From an uncultured Thermomicrobiales bacterium (GTDB lineage Bacteria > Chloroflexota > Chloroflexia > Thermomicrobiales > UBA6265): a DNA stretch of 33,065 nt. The translations under genes and the position numbers were made by a program. Below are positions 24,950 to 33,065 of the stretch, piece after piece (position 1 is the first letter of the stretch; each line of letters starts with the position of its first letter). The notes under the pieces are model-generated. The model did no database searches. It saw only the letters and a program-made list of their open reading frames with translations, and was not told where the DNA came from. The stretch covers positions 1 to 33,065 of the forward strand of contig CADCWG010000103.1 of the NCBI GenBank assembly GCA_902806335.1, written 5' to 3'.

Positions 24950-25458
24950 CGCCGAATCCGGCTGGTCGGTGGTGGGAGCGGGGGTGCCAGCGGCCGGGCG
25001 GGCCGGGCCACGCTGGGGCGGTCACCGCGACCCCGCATGGGTTCCTCCCCAGCCAACTGCCCGATCGTTTCCCCCGAGGAGGAAGGCCGGTCCGAGGGCA
25101 CCGCGCGGTCGCGCCGCAACCCGGAGCCCCCGGCCCCCACCTTCAGTCCCGAGGGGCGGGAGGCCCCGGGGACGCGCGTCCCCCTTACCGCGAGACGAGC
25201 CGAGTCCGGGCTTCACAGCGGACGCGCTCGCCGGGCCGGATCCGGCCCCTCCGCGGCGCGGTGGCCACCGACCGCGCCGGCGCCGGGGTCGCGCATTGAC
25301 CCGGACGGCGATCCGCCCGGCGACGGTCGTGGCCCTGCGGCGGCGGCCCCGGTCGGCGGCGCGCCGGCAGACCGCGCGAGTGGCCGGGCGGGACCGCGCG
25401 CCACGACCCGCTACAATCCGCGGCCGACGCTGCCCCGACGCCCAACGGAGACCCGCCC
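24950..25458. other. 509-bp gap before the carboxyltransferase gene
   Basis: No gene is supported. CCAGCG (24987-24992) pairs with CGCTGG (25011-25016) and could form a hairpin about 38 bp after the upstream stop. The right end holds the TACAAT box at 25412. Confidence 0.45.
25412..25417 (+). promoter_or_regulatory. Candidate -10 box (TACAAT) of the carboxyltransferase gene
   Basis: TACAAT matches the consensus at five of six bases and lies 42 bp before the GTG at 25459, in an otherwise very GC-rich stretch. No good -35 box is seen at the usual distance (25389-25394 reads CGGGAC). Confidence 0.4.
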
Positions 25459-27060
<1,602 letters not shown>

Positions 27061-27081
27061 CCAACCCCAACGCGGCCCGCC

Positions 27082-27105
27082 GCCCCGCGGCGAACCGCCG
27101 GGGGC
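27082..27105 (+). terminator. Hairpin after the carboxyltransferase gene
   Basis: GCCCC-G-CGGCG pairs with CGCCG-GGGGC (ten pairs, one bulged G, loop AAC), 22 bp after the TGA. No U-tract is present. Confidence 0.4.
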
Positions 27106-27620
27106 GGACGGGGACGTCAGGGGCGACGGGGGAGACGGGGGCGACCTGACCGCGGCGTCGCTGCCGGCGAGTGGGCGCTCCTCGTCGCCGAGGACCGGCG
27201 CCGCGGCGAACGGGGCGGCCCCACCCGGATCGGGGCCGGGCAACCGGGGTCGGGCCGCATGGGGGCGGCGCGTCACCCGCACCGGTCCGCGGCTCGGCTG
27301 CGAGGGTGGGCGGCACCCTCATGCGCGCCGCGGAGGAAACCGCGTGGGGCCGGCGAGCGCCCGCTCGCGCTCGCTCCCGACACCTTGATCGGTGCCCGCC
27401 TGGTCCGTGGTGGTATCGGGGGGCGCGGGCGGCCGGGCCCGCCCCGAGCGAGCCCCGGTCCGTCCAGCGATCACCGCCATCGGGTATGAGGCAGACACGG
27501 TACGGCATGGTACCAGGCTCCGCCCTCCGGCCGGACGGGGCTCCCCAAGGAACCACCATCGTCGCCGGCCCCCGGCCCGGTGCGCGATCCAGCCCCGCCC
27601 AACGGTCTGGATCGTGGACT

Positions 27621-27660
27621 CCGGCGGCACCGCGATGCGATCGCATCGCGGTGCCGCCGG
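27621..27660 (-). terminator. 40-bp perfect palindrome after the molybdoenzyme gene
   Basis: The 20-base arm 27621-27640 is followed directly by its exact reverse complement 27641-27660. It lies 54 bp beyond the stop at 27715. The RNA would make a very stable stem of about 18 bp. No U-tract follows. It could stop transcription from both sides of the convergent pair; a protein-binding or recombination site is the alternative. Confidence 0.6.
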
Positions 27661-27714
27661 CGAGCCGTGCCTACCCGACCTCGCGCGAGGACTGAGGCCG
27701 GGCGGGCACGTCGA

Positions 27715-28881
27715 TCACTCGATGCCGACACGCCGCGTGATGTGGCCGTTGCTCTCCCAGTACGTCGCCTTGCCGGCGAGCGACGGGTCATCCGGCGCCG
27801 GCTGGACGTTGCCGTCCACGTCGGTCGCGCGGGAGGTGACCGTGTGCTCGCCCGGGTCGGGCGACTCCCAGTCGAAGGTCCAGAAGACCCAGGAGTACTC
27901 GTCGCCCCCACCGTCGACGAGCGTCGCGGCCCGCCAGGGACCGTCGTCGATCCGCACCTCGACACCGGTGATCGGTGCTCCCCAGGCGGCCCCCATGATC
28001 CGGTGCTGGTCGCCCCGCCTCGTCACCCTGGCGGGAGCGGACTTGAGCCTGTCCCGGGTGACCGAGGTGAACGTCCAGACGGTCTCCCCGTCGCGCTCCT
28101 CTTCGCGGATGGTCACGTAGTCGCGCGCCATGAAGTGCCCCTGGTAGCGGCGGTCCATGACCTCGATTCGGGTCAGCCACTTCACGTTCGCGACGCCATA
28201 CCAGCCCGGCGCGATCAGCCGGAGCGGATAGCCGTGCCGCGATGGCAGCTCCTCGCCGTTCATCTCGTAGACGAGCAGGTTCTCCGGTCCCATCGCGTCC
28301 TCGAGCGACATGCTGCGGGCGAACTGCTCCGTGACCTGGATCTCGTCACGCCACGTCTGCTCGCCGGCGTCGGCGCCCCAGAAGACGACCTCGACGCCCT
28401 CGTCACGCACCCCCGCCTCGTCGAGCAGGGACGCGAGCGGCGTTCCCGTCCACGTCGCGTTGCCGATCCCGCCGGTGAAGAAGGGGAGCCCCGAGTTGCC
28501 GGAGCACTCCATCGTGAAGGTGACGTCCTCGCGCGCACGGGCCTTGAGCTCGGCCAGCGTGAGCGTGATGGGCTGTTCGACCTGACCGGTGATCTCCAGG
28601 CGCCAGTCGCGCTCGGTCAACGTGGGTTCGTTGTAGTGCTTGATCGCGAAGAACTGGTCCGTCGGTGTCAGCCAGGACGTCAACTGCTCCCAGTCGAGCT
28701 GCTGGATGATCGCCTCCGGCGCGGGGTTCGGCTCAGGCGGGTCGAGCCAGGGAATGACCTCGTCCCCGGTCGGGGTCTGGAACGCGTGGGCCGGACCAGC
28801 CAGGCGAAGCACGCTCAGGCCAGCGACCGCGGACCCGCCCTGCTTCAACAGGCGCCGACGAGACATGTCAGACCGTGCCAT
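27715..28881 (-). CDS. Tat-exported sulfite-oxidase-family molybdopterin oxidoreductase
   Basis: It is predicted to be an extracytoplasmic molybdoenzyme of the sulfite oxidase/SoxC/YedY superfamily. The 388-residue protein has a twin-arginine leader (MSRRRLLKQGG, hydrophobic core, cleavage near A-H-A at 31-33). The molybdopterin domain (about 85-265) has the metal-binding Cys126 in TFTMECSGNSG, the family phrase VYEMNGEELPSRHGYPLRLI, and PGWYGVANVKWLTRIEV. The C-terminal Ig-like Mo-co dimerisation domain (about 275-385) has ITGVEVRIDDGPWR and WTFDWESPDPGEHTVTSRATD. That dimer domain points to the sulfite-oxidase/SoxC type rather than YedY. Whether it oxidises sulfite is not proven. ATG 28881 has AGGAG seven bases before it; MSRRR at 28866 is an alternative. 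It follows two exported cupin genes. Confidence 0.9.
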   Translation of the reverse strand: MARSDMSRRRLLKQGGSAVAGLSVLRLAGPAHAFQTPTGDEVIPWLDPPEPNPAPEAIIQQLDWEQLTSWLTPTDQFFAIKHYNEPTLTERDWRLEITGQVEQPITLTLAELKARAREDVTFTMECSGNSGLPFFTGGIGNATWTGTPLASLLDEAGVRDEGVEVVFWGADAGEQTWRDEIQVTEQFARSMSLEDAMGPENLLVYEMNGEELPSRHGYPLRLIAPGWYGVANVKWLTRIEVMDRRYQGHFMARDYVTIREEERDGETVWTFTSVTRDRLKSAPARVTRRGDQHRIMGAAWGAPITGVEVRIDDGPWRAATLVDGGGDEYSWVFWTFDWESPDPGEHTVTSRATDVDGNVQPAPDDPSLAGKATYWESNGHITRRVGIE

Positions 28882-28980
28882 TCACGCTCTCCTGATGGGT
28901 GTCGTACGCGGCCGTCGTCGTCCGATGCGATCCCGTCAGACGCCCGACGTCGTCGCGGGTCCCGTCTGTGGGCTGGGTTT

Positions 28981-29062
28981 GGGGCGATGGCGTCGGGGCG
29001 CCGGGGCGGAACAAGCTCCCGGGAGGTTCGGGGGCGATGGCGTCGTCCCCCCCGGCGCCCCG
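28981..29062. repeat. Interlocked direct and inverted repeats between cupin and molybdoenzyme genes
   Basis: GGGGCGATGGCGTCG occurs at 28981-28995 and 29031-29045 (50-bp period). CGGGGCGCCGGGG (28994-29006) is the exact reverse complement of CCCCGGCGCCCCG (29050-29062), giving a possible 13-bp stem. The structure lies 22 bp after the cupin stop at 29084 and 115 bp before the molybdoenzyme start, so it could reduce read-through. Confidence 0.65.
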
Positions 29063-29083
29063 GCACGACCGCGACGCGGGGGC

Positions 29084-29608
29084 TCAGGGCGCCGGGGTGC
29101 CCAGGAACGTGGTCGGCCGCTCGCCGACGGCGTAGAGGTGCGCCTGCCAGATCACGGCCGGACCGCCGTGGTTGTGGAGGGTATGGACCGTCTGGGTCGC
29201 GTCGAAGGTCAGGCAGTCGCCGGGTTGGAGCACGGCCTCGGCGTTCGCACCCAGCTGCTCCGCCGCCTCGGGCGTGGCGGCCGTCGCGGCCCGGGTCATG
29301 GTTGCCGTCCCCGCGGTGACCCCGAAGACGACGGAGCCGGATTCGAGGCAGAGGGCGATGGTGCCGGGGTGGGTGTGTCCGGCGACGGCGGCCCCGGGGG
29401 CGACCTCGACGCGGACGAGTTGCAGTTCCTGCCCGGGCGCGGTGGCCGGCGGGATCCGGGCCAGCACCACGGAGGTGAGGCCGACCGAACTCGCGGGCGC
29501 CCCGACCGTTGGGGTCGCCTCCTGCGCCGCGCCGCTCAGCAGGCGGCTGCCGGCAAGGGCGAGACCGACGAGACAGACGAGCGCGACGGAGACGGCGAAG
29601 CGTCGCAT
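29084..29608 (-). CDS. Sec-exported cupin-domain protein
   Basis: This 174-residue protein has a signal peptide (MRRFAVSVALVCLVGLALAG, cleavage likely after G-A-A at 26-28, before QEATP). A single cupin barrel follows. Motif 1 is GHTHPGTIALCLESGSVVFG, with the His-x-His pair and Glu; motif 2 is LQPGDCLTFDATQTVHTLHN, with the third His. So the full 3-His/1-Glu metal site of a cupin is present, and the cupin could be a metal-dependent enzyme or a binding protein. ATG 29608 has AGGAG eight bases before it. It is downstream of another exported cupin (90-bp gap) and upstream of the exported molybdoenzyme. A link to that enzyme is inferred from position only. Confidence 0.85.
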   Translation of the reverse strand: MRRFAVSVALVCLVGLALAGSRLLSGAAQEATPTVGAPASSVGLTSVVLARIPPATAPGQELQLVRVEVAPGAAVAGHTHPGTIALCLESGSVVFGVTAGTATMTRAATAATPEAAEQLGANAEAVLQPGDCLTFDATQTVHTLHNHGGPAVIWQAHLYAVGERPTTFLGTPAP

Positions 29609-29698
29609 CGTGTGCTCCTATCCACGGGGCCCCGGCCTGGCGGCGTCCAGGGCGAGAGGCTGGGGCTGCGTGCGGGCCGGGTTGGGACGGTGCCCCGC

Positions 29699-30277
29699 CT
29701 ACATGCCCGGCATCAGGGTCGTGAACGGCTCGCCGGCACGGGTCAAACCCGCGCTCAGCAGCACCACGTCGTCAGTACCCGCGTTGCGGAACTCGTCCTG
29801 GGGGTCCTCGACGAAGAGCCAGTCGCCGGCGGTGAGCGTCACCTCCTGGCCCATCGGCACGTCCTCGACCGGCCCGGGGGTCCCGCCGGTGGCCGCGCGG
29901 GTGAGTCGGATGGTGCCGCCGAGGGGGGTGTAGGCCCAGGTGCCGGCCTCGACGAGGATGACCAGGGCACCAGGGTGGCTGTGCGCGGGGATGCCCCCTC
30001 CAGGGGTGATCGTGAACCGGCGCAGTCCGAGTTCCAGGCCCGGCGCCGACGCCGGCGCGCCGACGCCCAGGAGCTGGGCCGTGACGCCGACCGCGCCGGC
30101 GGCCGGCGTGCCGACCGGAGTGGCGTCCTGGGCGGCGCTGGGGGCTGGCTGGTGGCTAGCCGCCACCAGGAGGGCTGCCAGGCTGCCCGCCCCGAGGCGG
30201 ATCATCACCTCGCGACGGGAGACATCGTCAGGCGACCGCTCAGCGGACGGATCGGCGACGGCGCGGGGCGTGGGCAT
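29699..30277 (-). CDS. Tat-exported cupin-domain protein with altered metal site
   Basis: This 192-residue protein begins with a twin-arginine leader (S-R-R-E-V-M-I-R near residue 20, hydrophobic helix, cleavage after S-A-A before QDATP). The cupin barrel has motif 1 IPAHSHPGALVILVEAGTWA, with His-x-His and Glu. In motif 2 (LTAGDWLFVEDPQDEFRN) the expected His, four residues before the Asn, is Asp, so the metal site is incomplete or different. ATG 30277 is chosen because AGGGAGGAA precedes it, and a consensus promoter and palindrome lie between this ATG and the farther upstream frame. It is the first gene of the minus-strand run cupin, cupin, molybdoenzyme. Confidence 0.85.
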   Translation of the reverse strand: MPTPRAVADPSAERSPDDVSRREVMIRLGAGSLAALLVAASHQPAPSAAQDATPVGTPAAGAVGVTAQLLGVGAPASAPGLELGLRRFTITPGGGIPAHSHPGALVILVEAGTWAYTPLGGTIRLTRAATGGTPGPVEDVPMGQEVTLTAGDWLFVEDPQDEFRNAGTDDVVLLSAGLTRAGEPFTTLMPGM

Positions 30278-30326
30278 GGTCGTTCCTCCCTGTGGGCGGC
30301 GAACGGCGACCTGATGATGACCCCAG

Positions 30327-30341
30327 GGGATACCGTATCCC
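30327..30341. promoter_or_regulatory. Operator-like palindrome GGGATAC-C-GTATCCC
   Basis: A perfect 7+1+7 palindrome directly abuts the -10 box (30342-30347) on its downstream side, so it covers the predicted transcription start of the cupin run. This is a classic place for a repressor site. Confidence 0.55.
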
Positions 30342-30369
30342 ATGCTACACCCGGTTGCGTTTCTGTCAA
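30342..30369 (-). promoter_or_regulatory. Sigma-70-type promoter of the cupin/molybdoenzyme run
   Basis: On the minus strand TTGACA (30369-30364) is a perfect -35 box and TAGCAT (30347-30342) matches the -10 box at four of six bases, with a 16-bp spacer. The stretch is visibly A/T-richer than its surroundings. It gives a leader of about 60 bases before ATG 30277. Confidence 0.65.
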
Positions 30370-30775
30370 CCTTTTCGGACATAAGCGCCGGCACGCCGCA
30401 CGCCAGCACACCCTCGTCCAGGGTCGATCGCGGCCTCGGCGCCAAGCATCTGGGCAACGGGCCCCACCGGCGCAGACCTGGACATGTTCGGCGGCCCACG
30501 GAAGCCCTCGTCCCCCGACCGCCGACGCAGGCAGGGGCCCGAAGGACTTGCAGCGATGCGCTTTGGCCGCGCGGGAACGACCGATGCTGGAGTAGCCCCA
30601 CTATGCGGGCCCGACGCTCCAGCGCGGGGACGCCGTCCGCGGCCCCCACCCGCGGTCCGGTCGTCTCCACGTGCTCGCACGAGCTGAGCGGGTCCAAGTG
30701 TGACCCAGGCGACCAATCCTCCCCCGAGCGCCCCGCGCCAGCGGGTGCTATTGGGGTCCGCACCACACCGCACGG

Positions 30776-30804
30776 TTGCGACCGCCCAGTCCGTGGGGTA
30801 GAAG
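30776..30804 (+). promoter_or_regulatory. Candidate promoter of phytoene synthase
   Basis: TTGCGA (30776-30781) and TAGAAG (30799-30804) each match the consensus at four of six bases with an ideal 17-bp spacer. The leader to ATG 30927 would be about 115 bases. Confidence 0.4.
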
Positions 30805-30926
30805 AAGGGTAGGCCCCCGCGGCGGGGCCGCGATCGGTAGGGGTTCAGACGGCCGCGACACCGTGGCCGCCCCGACGCCGCGCCCCAGGGTCGACCCGGC
30901 AGCGCCCCGGGTCAGACGGAGCCCCG

Positions 30927-31868
30927 ATGAGCCTGTCTGCCCGCGACCTGACGATCTCCGACGCCGAAGTGACCCCGGACCCCGGCGGGTTCGAGGCGGC
31001 GCCCGTGCCCGACTGGGACCACTGCCGCGACGTCCTCCGTGCCCACGGCCGGACCTTCTCCTTCGGCAGCCAGTTCCTCCCCCTCGAGCGCCGCCGCGCG
31101 ATCCAGGCCGCCTACGCCTTCTGCCGGGTGGCCGACGACATCGTCGACCGCGCCCCGGCCACCGGCCTCGCCGCCGCCGCCCGCGCCCTCGACGCCTGGG
31201 AGACGGAGATCGATTGCCCGCGCGACCCGATCGCGGTCGCCTTCGCCGCCGCCCGCGCCCGCTACGGCGTCCCCGAGCAGCCGGTCCGCGACCTTGTCGC
31301 CGGCGTCCGGATGGACCTGGCGCCCCAGACCTACGCGACCTGGGCCGAGCTGGAGGTCTACTGCTACCGCGTCGCCGGCACCGTCGGCCTGATCGCCGCG
31401 CCGATCTTCGGCTGCGTCGACGAGGCGGCCCTCCCCCAGGCGGTCGACCTCGGCGTCGCGATGCAGTTGACCAACATCCTGCGCGACGTCGCCGAGGACG
31501 CCCGGATGGGCCGCCTCTACCTGCCGCTGGAGGACCTCGCCGCCTTCGGCTGCGACCCCGAGGCCCTGCTCGCCGGGCGCCCGAGCGGCGACACGCGGGG
31601 CCTGCTTGCCTTCGAGATCGCCCGCGCCCGCGCCCTCTACGTGTCCGGCAAGGGGGGGGTCCACGCCCTCTCGCCGGCCGGCCGGCTGACCACGATCGCG
31701 ATCGGCCACCTCTACGCCAAGATCCTGCACCGGATCGAGGAGGGGGGCTACGATCTGCTCGGCCCCCGCGCCTACGTCCCCACCCACCGCAAGCTGCGGG
31801 CGATGCCGACCATCACCGCCGACTTCCTCCGCCTCTGGGCCTGGAACCCGGTCCGCCCCCGGCTCTAG
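30927..31868 (+). CDS. crtB: Phytoene/squalene synthase family protein, likely phytoene synthase
   Basis: It is predicted to join two geranylgeranyl diphosphates head to head to phytoene, the first committed step of C40 carotenoids. The 313-residue length fits. Both Asp-rich motifs are intact: D70-D71-I-V-D74 in FCRVADDIVD and D187-V-A-E-D191 in LTNILRDVAEDARMGRLYLP. Other landmarks are RTFSFGSQFLP near the start and YCYRVAGTVGLIAAPIFG in the middle. The ATG at 30927 has only a modest CGGAG box. No desaturase or other crt gene is in the window, so a squalene- or C30-type product cannot be fully excluded, but the sequence around the second motif is CrtB-like. Confidence 0.9.
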   Translation: MSLSARDLTISDAEVTPDPGGFEAAPVPDWDHCRDVLRAHGRTFSFGSQFLPLERRRAIQAAYAFCRVADDIVDRAPATGLAAAARALDAWETEIDCPRDPIAVAFAAARARYGVPEQPVRDLVAGVRMDLAPQTYATWAELEVYCYRVAGTVGLIAAPIFGCVDEAALPQAVDLGVAMQLTNILRDVAEDARMGRLYLPLEDLAAFGCDPEALLAGRPSGDTRGLLAFEIARARALYVSGKGGVHALSPAGRLTTIAIGHLYAKILHRIEEGGYDLLGPRAYVPTHRKLRAMPTITADFLRLWAWNPVRPRL

Positions 31869-32263
31869 CGGGCACGCATCCACACGGACCGCACGCTCGC
31901 TGGCGACGTTTCACTGGTCTCGCTTGGCCGCCCCGGCCACGACGGGACGGGGAGCCAGCGGAGCCTAGCCACCCGCGGCGCCAGCGTCAGCCAGGACAAG
32001 AGCCCTGGCGCGGCACAGCCGGCGGGCCGAGTGACCCTCGGTGGGATTGACGTCCTGGTGAACGCGGAACGCCGTCAGTCGGATCGGGGAGACGCAGAGC
32101 GGCCCCGCGGTCCGTCGGCTGTGCGGCACCGGCAGGCGCGCGATCTGCCACGTCCTGGTCAGCGAACCCGCCGGTGCGGACCGGACGTGGCGGTCGCCGG
32201 GCCGGCCGTCGCGCTGATGAGCCGCCCCTTGCAGGCGGGAGCAGCACAGGACCGGGCGGGTAC
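31869..32263. other. 395 bp between convergent genes, no supported gene
   Basis: No hairpin of note follows the phytoene synthase stop. Frames on both strands are short or lack any recognisable domain. I see no tRNA. Confidence 0.45.
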
Positions 32264-32689
32264 TCAACGGATGATCCGGTCCCGAGACAGGGTCTTGGTC
32301 GGCGTGACCCGGACCAGGATCGAGTCCTCGCCGCTGCTGCGCCGCCCGACCCGTTCCGCCCGCTCCGGCCCGACGTAGCGTTCGGCGATCCGCGTCGCCC
32401 ACGCCGCGAGGTCCGCCCGATCCTCCGAGATCTCGGCCGTCCCCTCCATCAGCACGAACCCCTGGGGCGGCGACTCGTTCTCGACGCAGAGCCAGACCCG
32501 CGGGTCGCGCCGCAGGTTCTTCCCCTTCGCCGAGTCCCGCCCGGTGGTGAAGACCAGCGCCTCCCCGTCCAGTTCGAACCAGACCGGGGCGACGTGCGGC
32601 CCGCCGTTCCGGCGCACCGTCGCCACCTTCAGCGTCCGCGCCCCTTCGCGCAGGAACTCCGTCAGCGCCTCGCCCGTCAGCGTCGCCAT
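32264..32689 (-). CDS. PPOX-family (pyridoxamine 5'-phosphate oxidase-like) flavin/F420-binding protein
   Basis: This is a 141-residue split-barrel protein of the PPOX class, which in GC-rich Gram-positives and Chloroflexota often uses F420 or FMN to reduce small molecules. Landmarks are the opening helix (LTEFLREGARTLKVATVRRN), GGPHVAPVWFELDGEALVFT, the cofactor-phosphate segment GRDSAKGKNLRRDPRVWLCV, and FVLMEGTAEISED. The ATG at 32689 has a GGACGGAGG box; an in-frame ATG further upstream would add unlike residues. Whether the cofactor is F420 or FMN cannot be told from this sequence alone. It has no co-directional neighbour here. Confidence 0.85.
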   Translation of the reverse strand: MATLTGEALTEFLREGARTLKVATVRRNGGPHVAPVWFELDGEALVFTTGRDSAKGKNLRRDPRVWLCVENESPPQGFVLMEGTAEISEDRADLAAWATRIAERYVGPERAERVGRRSSGEDSILVRVTPTKTLSRDRIIR

Positions 32690-33065
32690 GCCCGCCTCCG
32701 TCCTGTCCGCGCGCCCCTCGCTGACCATCGTCCGACCGATGGGCGCGCCGGGCAAGCATGCCTCCGGCGTGGCGAGCCCAAGGATCCGCTCGCCCCCATT
32801 GGCACCCGTCCCTGGCGTCGGGTGCGGCAAACCGAGAGACGATTGCCGGTCCGGTCACTCCCACCGCGGCGACCCCGGCGACCATCCTCCGCCGGGACCG
32901 TTACCACGACCAGCGACCCGACCGCCCGGCCACCCGTCGGTCTCTGCGCGGACGCGGCGGGACCGACGGGTCACCCTGCGGCAGTGCCCCGTCGAGGCCA
33001 CTCCCCATCAGCGACCGACGCGCCGCCCGTTCTCCCCTCCCCCGAGTTCGGGGGAGGGGCCGGGG
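32690..33065. other. 376-bp right edge, no supported gene
   Basis: Only the leader of the PPOX-family gene and a strong hairpin at the very end (33034-33059) are seen. Confidence 0.45.
33034..33059. terminator. Strong hairpin at the right edge
   Basis: CCCCTCCCCCGA (33034-33045) and TCGGGGGAGGGG (33048-33059) form a 12-bp perfect inverted repeat with GT in the middle, so about 11 bp with a 4-base loop in RNA. It probably ends a gene that lies to the right of the window. Confidence 0.5.

Larger units (their letters stand above)
27061..27714. other. 654-bp gap between convergent genes
   Basis: No gene is supported. It holds a hairpin after the plus-strand carboxyltransferase (27082-27105) and the 40-bp palindrome after the minus-strand molybdoenzyme (27621-27660). 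Confidence 0.5.
30278..30926. other. 649-bp region between divergent cupin and phytoene synthase genes
   Basis: No gene is supported. The left end has the cupin promoter and palindrome. The right end has the phytoene synthase promoter candidate. In the middle, GCTGGAG (30586-30592) pairs with CTCCAGC (30617-30623), with GCCC/GGGC nested inside: a small interrupted hairpin of unknown meaning. Confidence 0.5.

Noticed and set aside
27621-27660. Insertion-sequence end or transposon terminal repeat
   Set aside because: The two arms are adjacent with nothing between them, no target-site duplication and no transposase nearby.
30278-30766. N-terminal extension of the Tat-exported cupin
   Set aside because: A consensus promoter and a ribosome site lie between, and the Tat leader would be buried inside the protein.
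31869-32263. tRNA or small RNA gene in the gap after phytoene synthase
   Set aside because: I could find no cloverleaf, CCA end or strong hairpin.

Overview
The window looks like chromosomal DNA of a very GC-rich bacterium (roughly 70-75% G+C by eye). It most resembles Thermomicrobiales or related Chloroflexota. That is an inference from content: exported proteins whose mature ends begin Q-D/E-A-T/S-P, several Tat (twin-arginine) leaders, large ATPase/TPR regulators with LuxR or XRE helix-turn-helix domains, a PPOX/F420-type flavin enzyme and a lone phytoene synthase. No rRNA, tRNA, CRISPR array, transposase or phage gene was recognised. About 30% of the window carries no gene I can support, which is high for a bacterium.

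Left part (1-9 kb). A partial Lrp/AsnC regulator is divergent from a two-domain rhodanese-type sulfurtransferase, which is followed by a small unknown protein. Endonuclease V and a nucleoside phosphorylase lie on the minus strand. About 1.6 kb without an intact gene follows and holds a probable frameshifted remnant of a small exported-protein family (from 4853). Then come a Sec-exported unknown protein and a winged-helix/SAM methyltransferase.

Regulatory centre (8.7-14.6 kb). Two large STAND-type ATPase regulators are divergently arranged around a 637-bp gap. They share the same ATPase/TPR core but carry DNA-binding domains of different class at opposite ends (LuxR at the C-terminus, XRE at the N-terminus). 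A 70-residue protein lies downstream of the first.

Metabolic and envelope part (14.9-25 kb). A short-chain dehydrogenase, a GYD-domain protein and an exported cupredoxin-like protein are on the minus strand. They are followed by a plus-strand block of three large exported proteins: one with two DUF4352-like domains, one mosaic, and one Tat-exported unknown.

Right part (25.4-33 kb). An acyl-CoA carboxylase carboxyltransferase subunit is followed by a minus-strand run of two exported cupins and a Tat-exported sulfite-oxidase-family molybdoenzyme. This run is probably read from a promoter with a consensus TTGACA box and an operator-like palindrome over the start site. Phytoene synthase and a PPOX-family flavoprotein complete the window.

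Recurring signals. Five exported proteins start their mature part with the same Q-[DE]-A-[TS]-P motif. Strong GC hairpins, including perfect 36- and 40-bp palindromes, sit 20-60 bp after several stop codons and have no U-tract. No complete, clearly new system is visible. The best candidates for a second look are the mirror-image regulators, the exported molybdoenzyme/cupin run with its operator, and the exported-protein block with its shared N-terminal motif.
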